From the NCBI GenBank assembly GCA_021234155.1, contig JAJEKV010000011.1:11217045-11281044 (forward strand): a stretch of DNA of 64,000 bases, in the 5' to 3' direction. The notes under the pieces were generated by a model. The model ran no database searches. It saw only the letters and a program-made list of their open reading frames with translations, and had not been told where the DNA came from. Below are positions 55,875 to 64,000 of this stretch, in pieces (position 1 is the stretch's first letter; each line of letters begins with the position of its first letter). The stretch is from Isoetes taiwanensis. Taxonomy: Eukaryota; Streptophyta; Lycopodiopsida; Isoetales; Isoetaceae. A program made the translations under genes and the position numbers.

Positions 55875-56507
55875 TGATATGGAAAACACAAAAGAACACA
55901 AATTCAGGTTAGTTACCTCAAAGAATTCGATCTCTTTAACCCTGCATCATAATAAACTCGTTAGAGCAAAAGAGATTAAGAAGGTAGCTCACCACCCAAC
56001 CGGGTCCTTCAGGAAACCGTTATCCTGAGCCTGGAAATCGTTATCCAGGGAACTGAGAAATTGTTATCTCAGCCTGATATGCACTCCAGAGGTAGGGTTT
56101 ACGGATTAAAGCAAGGTTTATGAAAGCAACAGAGTTCAGGAGGCAAGAACAGAAATCTCGGCTGTGCAGTCAAGTCTGACCCACGACCACTCTTTTGGCG
56201 ATATCTCACGAACCACAAAGAGTTAGCAGATGAGCGATCCCAATCTGGAAACTAGACTCTGAGAGCTTTCCAATGAGCCCTGGATCGCAATAATCTGAGT
56301 TATACTCGCTGAGATATGACGTTTTGAAGTTAGCCTTTTAGAAACTGCTATTTTTGGACTGGGATATTATCAAGGAGATTAGCTTGGCTTAATACAAGGA
56401 TAATTATCTTAGGGTATCAAATAAAGATTAAGACTCCATAATAAGGTTATTTTGAGTGCATAACAATGGACCACACCCCCGAGCTACTAGGGAAAACCAT
56501 CATATCA
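55875..56507 (-). repeat. Ty3 5' LTR in the second copy
   Basis: 633 bp with TGATATGG...CATATCA ends, PBS at 55859-55874, and the CCCCT flank at 56508-56512. The matching 3' LTR is absent because the duplication starts inside the element. Confidence 0.88.
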
Positions 56508-57531
56508 CCCCTTCTATCGTTTCCTATGAAATTCCGGCGTAATCTATAACTTCAAAACCGTGAATTGTCAACAACCGCTTGTTGTTTGATTCATGATTTC
56601 GAGGAAAAACCAAAATGTCATAGTTTTGAAACAAAACATCATTCTGATGATGGTATTTTCACTTAGTCCATGCACATTCCAAATTAAAAGCCCGGAGGCA
56701 TCGGCTTCCTTATGCCCCGCTAGAACAACCAATCTATCATTAACAATGCGCATTTTTTTCCTTCGCCTCTAAGTCTTTTCACTTCAGCTAAGAGTTGCTT
56801 TCTCTCTTTTTGTTGCTGCACGGTTAGATCGTCATTTAGCCGAAGCTTCTGCCAATGGCTTCTGTGCTGCGCAACTCTTGTCGATGCTTCTATTGAGACA
56901 AATTTCAGCAATACTAACCTGTTTCTGCCAGCTTCCTTTCTGCCAATTCTCCTGCAAAACATCACCCTTGGATCTGCCAAATGCATGCATTCTCTAAAAA
57001 CGATATCAACTATGTCAGTAATGTTCTCACCTTCTTCTTCTTTCAAACCATGCAATAAGTAAGTTTTTCGCTCTCACATTCCTTTCCTCCTGTTCAGAAA
57101 TTCTCTCTTGTCCTTGTGCAAATAAAGATGTGACTCTGTTTTCTAATTTAGCGATAATTTGTTCTACTATTTGCTCTTGATCGGAATCAGATTCAGATTG
57201 GGACTCTTCTTCCAAAGTTTCTTTTACTTCAGTTATTCTAGATTTCAACTCTTTTATATCACTCTTGATTGCTGCAGTTCTTCCTTTCACAGCCTTCATC
57301 TCTCCCTTGACATTTCGTAGCTCTTCCCTAGTTGCTTTCAATTCATCTCAGAATGAATTTGATTTCATCTCTTGAAGCTTTCAATTCGCAGGTTAGGCCA
57401 CGAAGTAACTGGAGCAGCTCCTCATCTTCTGGAGTCCGAGCCCCTTCCGATGTTGTTTCTCCCTTTCGGGAAGTCCTCTTCAAGGACATCGAAAAGCCAG
57501 AAAAGCAAGATACATAAGATAAGGAAAGATT
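56508..57531 (-). pseudogene. LINE A 5' part, second copy (endonuclease start and ORF1)
   Basis: Collinear with 32074-33098. The ORF1 frame is interrupted near 57048, 57275 and 57350 and at its end; most changes fall at CTG/CAG positions when compared with the intact ORF1 at 32277-33056. Confidence 0.85.
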
Positions 57532-57967
57532 AAATTCTGAGTTTTTGCTTACTTTAGTTTGTCCAGAATTTCATTCTGTTACATCAGACAAGGAAACATT
57601 AAGATTACAAGAATACACAAATTAATTTTATAAAAGGCTTGGAGCCATTAAGGCCTGGTTACAAAGATAAGGCACAATGGCCTCGATTTACACAGGCACG
57701 ATGGCCTGAATTCATATGGGCACTAGGTCGAATGTTTCATAAGGCATTAAGGCCTGATTTAGAAAGGCCTAAGGCCTGGATTTACACAACAAATAAACAA
57801 AAAAAAGGGCCCGAAACAGTCTGCAAAAAAAGGGCCGAAACATGCAAACTATTTCGGGCTTTTTGTTGAAGTTTTGTCCACCTAACAAGGAAAACACTCC
57901 CACATGCCTTAGTAGCTGCACCGGTTGAATTCAAAAAGTTAGAAAATGATCAACAGAAAATAAGAGG

Positions 57968-58237
57968 CTAAATTATCTTCTTCTTCTTCCTCATTATCAT
58001 CGACCAAAGAGGATTGGCTTCAAAATAGTCGACATCTAAATCTTCTTCACGACCTTCTTCTTTGCTAAGTTCCCGCTCAAGGGCTTCTTGGGAATCTAGA
58101 AGTTCTGTCGGGGTTTCTGACTCATATAAATCCATGTTATCCGAAGGGCAGTCAGAGCTATCATCTGAAGAAGAATCGGTATACAACCGTTCACTGTCAT
58201 TAGTTTCTTCTTCTACAACATCCGCTTCAACAACCAA
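57968..58237 (-). CDS. Acidic low-complexity ORF, unrecognised
   Basis: 89 codons, VVEADVVEEETNDSERLYTD, then an SSDDSSDCPSDN run and a Glu/Leu-rich end. The frame is open here and broken in the first copy (33560-33800). An upstream stretch (58260-58470) seems to continue it in other frames. It could be the acidic part of a transposon or nuclear protein; no family recognised. Confidence 0.35.
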   Translation of the reverse strand: MVVEADVVEEETNDSERLYTDSSSDDSSDCPSDNMDLYESETPTELLDSQEALERELSKEEGREEDLDVDYFEANPLWSMIMRKKKKII

Positions 58238-59231
58238 TTCATGATGGGCTTAAAAGTTTACGCAATGGTATGGTGATCGATTCTCGCTGTCCCTTTTTAG
58301 GACATGCAATTCTTTGGCCCAATTCTTCCATAGATCCGCTTGTTAGAATGCTTCGGCATTTTGAATGCAAGCAAAATTGGACCGAGAAGAGTCCCCCTTA
58401 CGACGAGTTCATAAAGGCTAGTGAGCATTTAATTTTGTAGGCCCAAATGTTTTCCGTGCAATGGTATCTTTAGGTGGTATGATTAAGATATTGTTAGTGT
58501 GTCCATTTTTGTTAATGTGTCCATTTTTGTGAAGCAGAGGTATCTTGCTAAATTTTAATATATTTGAGAGGCATTTTGGTAATTTCGTTAATAATTGGGC
58601 ATTTAGGTAAATATGCTATAAAAAAATGGTATTTTGTTGACCAAGGGCATTTAAGAAAATGTTTGAAATACAAAGGTTATTTTGGTAAAATTTGCAAAAT
58701 ATTTTGTAAAAGCTTTATATATTACTGGAAATAGTTACAAAAAAACATTTTTTCCTTAGGGAAGTATAACCCTTTCTACTTGATTCCAAAAATTTGGAGG
58801 CTACCTACCTCCAAATTCTAAGGAACCCCTCTTCACCATGCCACAGTTTTGACAAACCAGGCCGATCGAGGGTTTGCAAACCCACTTATGTTGGCCGACC
58901 TTAGGGTTCGGTGAGATGCTCGTAAGCAACCCACCCTTCTGCTTCTTCATTCTTCTTCGAAGTGGAAGCCATAGTTAGTGGCCATGGTCATACAACCATT
59001 TCATACCCCCACCCCACTCATGTTTAGGTTATGCATGTGGGATAATGTTTTTGTTATTGGTTTCTTAAATGAGAATTTTTATATTTTTGTGGGATAATTA
59101 GCAAAGATGAAAAATGACGTAATTTTGTGATGTAAATTTTGTGAATGTGGAATATAGTGATGAAAACCCTAAACCTAAGAAAACTTGCATCACCTTTCTG
59201 AAACACTTTACTATTATGCCAAAAGAACAAC

Positions 59232-59240
59232 TTGGCACTT
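59232..59240. other. Empty MULE target site
   Basis: A single TTGGCACTT within AACAACTTGGCACTTCTTGA, the pre-insertion state of 34796-40204. Confidence 0.9.
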
Positions 59241-59457
59241 CTTGACTTAGTAATTTTTGATTTGGCAAGATGGAGCGTTATGACTAGAATATCTTGTAAC
59301 ATTTTATACCATTCAAGACTTGGTTGCAAAACACTTTATATTACGTATACCTGTTACAAAAGACTTTTTGCAAATGGAAAGTTTAACCCTTTCAAACAAA
59401 AGTACTTTAGACGAATTTGGTTACAAAAATATTTCTTGCTTGAAGTTTAAGCCGCAT

Positions 59458-60591
59458 TTAAAGGAGACGGATATAACTTACAAATAAAGTGGAAGTAGAG
59501 AGGCGAAGAAGCTCAAGCAATTCCCTGTGAAATCTTAAGGTAGTTGCAGTATAAGCACCACACTTGGTAATCAGTGCTGGATTGAATCTGTTCCTTGCAT
59601 CTACAGTAGTGCACAAACCTTCCCTCTTTCGATCAGGTGACATCTTGCATGTACAAACATAGGTGCAACTAAGAGCATGCATTTCAGCAAGTGGACCTCC
59701 AAAAACAAACTACCATTTCCTGCTGATTCTGTCATCCATTTTCTTCCATCCAATATTTTTTTGAAAAACTTGAACATGTTGTGCCTTTATGTAGGTGTTT
59801 TTACTTAAAATAGGGAAAGAACCGATGGTCTTCTCATTGTCCTCCCAAAGATGCATCTCGGGTAGTGGCATTTGCTGACAGTTCTCACAGATACAATATT
59901 GTGTGTCATAGGGGTTGAAAAACCATTACCTTCTTTGATTCTGCATCCTCGACTACTTAACTGATTATAGCTTATGAGTTCTTGGGTCATTTCTACATCT
60001 GTGAGTTCAGTACTAGCTCCTTTGCTCAGTCAAGGTCTGCCTTAGTTCACAAGTGCAACCATCCCGTTCTTTCCAATAGAAATACATCTGAAACCAAGCT
60101 CTGAAGTGGAAGTCACCAAGTCGGATTTGTAAATCAGAAGCTTTTCCAAGCAACTCTCCCAAACCATTGCTGGAAATGTTGTCCTCTAAGATACCACAAT
60201 CGTCTCTAGTACAATCGGTTCTTGCCATGAATATTTCATGGAGTATTTCATGCTGGGCCTCTATATACATCATCTTAGTGGCAAATTCCCTGTCTATAAC
60301 CATGCCATCTCTGCACATGAATTCCATCCTATCCATCTTAAAAAAAAAACTTTCAACCAAAATGTCATCCTCCACACTAAAGTCCTTCGAGATTTAAAGT
60401 TGCTGCTCTCGAATCAGATCCACCAAGTCGCCAAATTGCTTCAATGCAAACCATGTTGGATCACGAGCCCGAGTCAACATCTGTATTGCTTTCCTGATTT
60501 CTCTTTCTGTTAGTAATTCGGGCATTCTTGGCAACCGGAAGATGAAGAAAAAAAGGTCGGATATGAAGCATTGGGAGGACAACGATTGCAT
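59458..60591 (-). CDS. Unrecognised multi-exon protein, copy 2
   Basis: Counterpart of 40318-41581. The 120-codon stretch (60013-60375) is identical; the YCICENC part is frameshifted at about 59920 by one base in a short A run. Confidence 0.4.
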
Positions 60592-60876
60592 GCTAAGTCT
60601 AGAAGAATCCGCACATTAATGCTTAAAGTTGTAACGATATTTTTCAGTTTTGAAAAGGCCTTTAGTGAAGTAAAATAGTACTACCTTGATTATTAGTGAT
60701 ATTACGTATAAAGATAGTAGTGATTACTACTATCTAGGATTAGTCTAGGCGTACACTTCATATATTTTCCCACTGACAGCCTATCGAACTGTCATGTCAA
60801 TTCTTGTTAGTGCAAGAACTAATAAAAGACACTTATCAGGAAAGATAACCGGAGGGTTGAGAGTATTGAGCATTGT

Positions 60877-61313
60877 TTTTTTTTGTGTGAGCGGCTTCGG
60901 CAGACATGGTCTTGGTTGTTGACCCTATTTGGAACGTCTCGATCTAGCCTGATGCTTGGCCCAAACTACGAAAACGAGCTTTTCATCTCGCATGTGGCTG
61001 GCTTTTATGGTCAATCTGGAAGAGAAGGAGGTTGTTTATCTTTAAGGGCGTAGATATTGTAGATGAGATTGTTCTTCAGTGGGCGCAAAATAAAATTGTT
61101 ATGGCTTACAATTGTTCTCCTCTTGATCAGGAGAAGAAAGTACTGATCTGGCATACTTACCTTCAGATTCATTCTTTTGCATAGGCAGGTGGTTGTGCTC
61201 AGTTGGATCGGTTTGTCCACTGGGGTTATAATCCTGTCTTTGCATTTTATGTTGCTCTAGTTTTCAGTTGGCGAATAAAGCTTGTCGTCCTTCAAAAAAA
61301 AGAAAAAAAAAAA
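60877..61313 (+). mobile_element. L1-type LINE 3' end, copy 2
   Basis: Counterpart of 41840-42275, with the same poly-A end interrupted by a G and small differences around 61160-61290. Confidence 0.6.
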
Positions 61314-61750
61314 CTGGAGGCAAAAAGAACAAGATTATGTAGATCAATTATGGCCGAAGTACAATATATATTGCCATGTACAAGCACTTATATCAGTGTT
61401 TTGTCGACAAAGACAACCTTACTATCTGTTGCAGCAACTAGCACAAAGTGTTTCAAAGATTCAAGACACAACTCTTTTTTCCCATTGACAAGCTCCAACT
61501 TTAGAGCACCTACTTTCCTTTTCTTGTGGTAAGGATTCATAATATGCAAATAACAAAAAAAAAAATGTTACATTTCAATCCCCTTCTAACCATTTTAGGA
61601 ATCACGTAATCAAACCATTTCCGATTAATTCACAAATTTTGCAAGAAGTGTTCAAAATGAAAATAAATTAAGGTAATATACCTTATAGTTTGATCTCTTC
61701 AATCCTCTTAGATCGATAACACCTCGGGAAGGTTGCCTAGAATCTTCTCA

Positions 61751-62410
61751 CTATCGCAGGGCGATTGTGTAAGCTACTTGGTCTCCTCTCAATCTATATT
61801 TTGCTTGTGGCATATCAATTCTTATTGCACAAATCTGGTTGGCATAAACAATGGCTTTTGAAGCATTGGACCATAAAATGTAGCTTGTACGTGATCTCAG
61901 AACTTTTTGATAGTAAATACCCTCTAGAAGTTCTTCTCCTTCATAGAACCATTGCTCATTAACTTCAAAATCAGTTTTCACCAGATGTTTCTCCTTTGTG
62001 CACAATACTATCCAAAATAACGAGCCCTTTTCATCGTGCTTTGGAGTTGCGACAGCGAAATTATCTCCTTCTCTTAACAAGTCACTCAACACTACTACAC
62101 GTTTAGAGAAATGGGCTCGTTCCAATCTACGCAACTCATATTCATCGATTATAACCTTTTTGGGCACAATAACCACAAGTTCCCAATCATCTACGTAATC
62201 CTTGTTCAAGCATTTCTCCCATTGTGCATCAAGGCAATATGCATAGAAACAAGATAGATGTCTCATATGCAATTGAGTAGGACAAGCTAAATTAGCGACA
62301 TGGACAAAATTGATGCTCCTAGTGTCTTTTACAGTTCTTGCAGCCCAATGGTTTTTCCTGTCCACATTCTCCACTTTCCAAAACCACCTGCTCACCAATT
62401 TCTTCTTCAT
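61751..62410 (-). CDS. Unrecognised protein with a Cys-containing YVxxW motif, copy 2
   Basis: Identical to 42660-43373 for about 215 residues and then diverges where copy 1 has CAGCTTCAGACAG and this copy has CGCAGGGCGA (61755-61767), which removes the acidic C-terminus. This is likely a sequence error. Confidence 0.45.
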   Translation of the reverse strand: MKKKLVSRWFWKVENVDRKNHWAARTVKDTRSINFVHVANLACPTQLHMRHLSCFYAYCLDAQWEKCLNKDYVDDWELVVIVPKKVIIDEYELRRLERAHFSKRVVVLSDLLREGDNFAVATPKHDEKGSLFWIVLCTKEKHLVKTDFEVNEQWFYEGEELLEGIYYQKVLRSRTSYILWSNASKAIVYANQICAIRIDMPQAKYRLRGDQVAYTIALR

Positions 62411-64000
62411 ACTTGAAGATGGAGCAGCGATTTAGAATTAAAATGATAAACTTGCCTCTTGAAGGAGAATACTAGATTAGCTACGACCTTATTTCTTTTG
62501 AGACTTTAATTGGCATTGCTCATGGCTTTTTGGATCAAGACATTTTTCTCTTTTTTTCTCCTTTTTCTTTGTCTTCTCTTTTTCTAAGTTTCTTCCCTGG
62601 TTGTCCTCTTTCTCTTGCCATTGCAATCTCTACGCTCTCATTCTTCCATGATTGTCCAAATCTTACTGCAATTGTCCCTGCACCAAAAAAAAGAAAGAAA
62701 GAAAAAAAAAAGAGTATAAACATTATTAAGTTTAAAGGGACAGAAATTGGAGCACCTTGGGTAATGCTTTTCTTTGAACAAAAAAATGGATCAATGAGAA
62801 TGTGCCTACCACGAAGTTTCTGCAACAACTGGTGGCAGATCTTACCTGTTGCAAGAAATGTCAATAGATTAGTAAACTTTGCAAAAATTCAAGCAAAAAT
62901 GGTCAATTACCTTCGAAATAACCACCAAACAAGCTTCCAGTCGAAAGAATTAAGAGAACCAAATGGACCTTCTTCGGCCTTGCTAGAACGAAGCCAATCC
63001 TCTAGATTTCTTGGAGGAAAAATCAAGAAAATTTTGAATTTTCCTCGGTAGGCGGCATTCACTATTTTTGGGCCTGATTTTCAAACTAACTTTCGAGCTA
63101 TTTTGGAGGGGACAGGGGGACAAACTAATCGAGCCACTATACCATCTTGAGCCCTTCAATGTGTTTTCCTGGTTAAAACCCTCAGGCTACTTAAAGCAAC
63201 CAATCTTTATGCAAAATTCACAAAAATATCAAACACTTTAGGATCCCTAAAGGAAAATGAGACAGTTGCATTCATATCTGCATATCTCGAGCCATATTGA
63301 TCATTTTCACATACTTTTTTAAGGAGAAATCAGATACCATATAGTGGATCTGAGATAACTAACAAAATTGGTTTTAAATTGGACACAAAATTTGGCATAT
63401 GCACTTTCCCATGATAGAAAAAGATATGATGATCACGTGTTATTTAACAAATTTGGTTGTCTTTAAAATGAATATCTAGCATTATAACAGGGGTTTTTTT
63501 TTGTGATTTTATACGCTTTTTGGCATGGTTTTCATATGATTTCATGGGCGTATTGCACGAGGCATACTAATCAGTACATCTAGAATGCATCAAGTTTTTG
63601 CATGCAATTTCTGCAATTTTTTTTTTCATCCTCCTCAATGGTTAAGATCAGAGGGCTTACAAAGAAAGCCCTCTTTTAATTCAAGAAGATCCAAGGGTTT
63701 ATAATGAAAGCCCTTTTCTCAAGCCGGAATTAGGGCACGGGTTAGGGTTTGTGGAATCAATGATGGCAACTGCTTACTTGGAGACATCCATAGCCGATGG
63801 AATAGGGCGATCTCACGGCCATGGGTTGTGCTAAAGGGAATCGGTTTTTGATAGAACGCTGTTGCCTGATAGGATGCTGTTGCCTGATGTGTTACATGGA
63901 CAACAATGATTCTGGGGTACTCTGAGTATGGAGACGGCAATGAGGAAAGCGTTCCCACAGGATGTCAAGAATGTATCTTTCAGCGGCTGGATGCAAATTG
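62411..64000. other. Second copy of 43374-44970, no further gene recognised
   Basis: Collinear repeat of the exon-like stretches at 43500-44015 and the non-coding DNA up to 44970. Differences are concentrated at 63724-63960. Confidence 0.6.

Larger units (their letters stand above)
54311..64000. repeat. Direct tandem duplication, copy 2 (runs off the window)
   Basis: Collinear with 29866-44970 minus 34796-40195. The rest of the unit, including any second copy of the methyltransferase element, would lie beyond base 64000. Confidence 0.85.

Overview
This is a land-plant nuclear window: spliced genes with GT-AG introns, a GNOM-type ARF-GEF, a plant CYB561-DOMON gene, a lectin-receptor-kinase fragment, a Ty3 chromovirus primed by initiator-Met tRNA, and L1-like and other LINEs. 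The overall style (large, repeat-rich, low gene density) would suit a fern, lycophyte or bryophyte; that placement is inference.

Layout. 1-6.4 kb: a decayed GNOM-like ARF-GEF on the minus strand, split by a 3.65 kb intron that holds a whole CYB561-DOMON gene, and hit in its first exon by a 237 bp MITE. 6.4-22.5 kb: gene-poor DNA with a perfect 50 bp-arm hairpin, several tandem and segmental duplications, an L1 remnant, and 5'-truncated LINE copies ending in (ATTCT)n. 22.5-33.1 kb: a 4.2 kb LINE (ORF1, and EN-RT ORF2) with a 43 bp target duplication, itself split by a 6.35 kb Ty3 chromovirus with a 5 bp target duplication. 34.8-40.2 kb: a 5.4 kb Mutator-like element with a 9 bp target duplication, proven by the empty site at 59.23 kb. 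40.2-45.0 kb: two unrecognised minus-strand genes separated by an L1 tail. 45.3-54.2 kb: the most interesting unit, an 8.9 kb element with 33 bp terminal inverted repeats carrying two divergent genes, one for a beta-class (N4-C/N6-A type) DNA amino-methyltransferase and one for a protein resembling the uncharacterised eukaryotic DUF7869 family. It is studded, mostly in introns and between the genes, with more than twenty copies of a palindrome related to CTATGCGCGCATAG. It sits inside a lectin-receptor-kinase coding fragment. 54.3-64.0 kb: a second copy of 29.87-44.97 kb in direct orientation, without the Mutator-like element.

Two cautions. The two copies of the duplicated block differ mainly in short garbled patches at CTG/CAG trinucleotides, which looks like long-read base-calling error at CHG-methylated sites; many apparent frameshifts here may therefore be artefacts. 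The duplication itself could be two haplotypes joined in assembly. Intron and exon models were made by eye from splice signals and reading-frame continuity.
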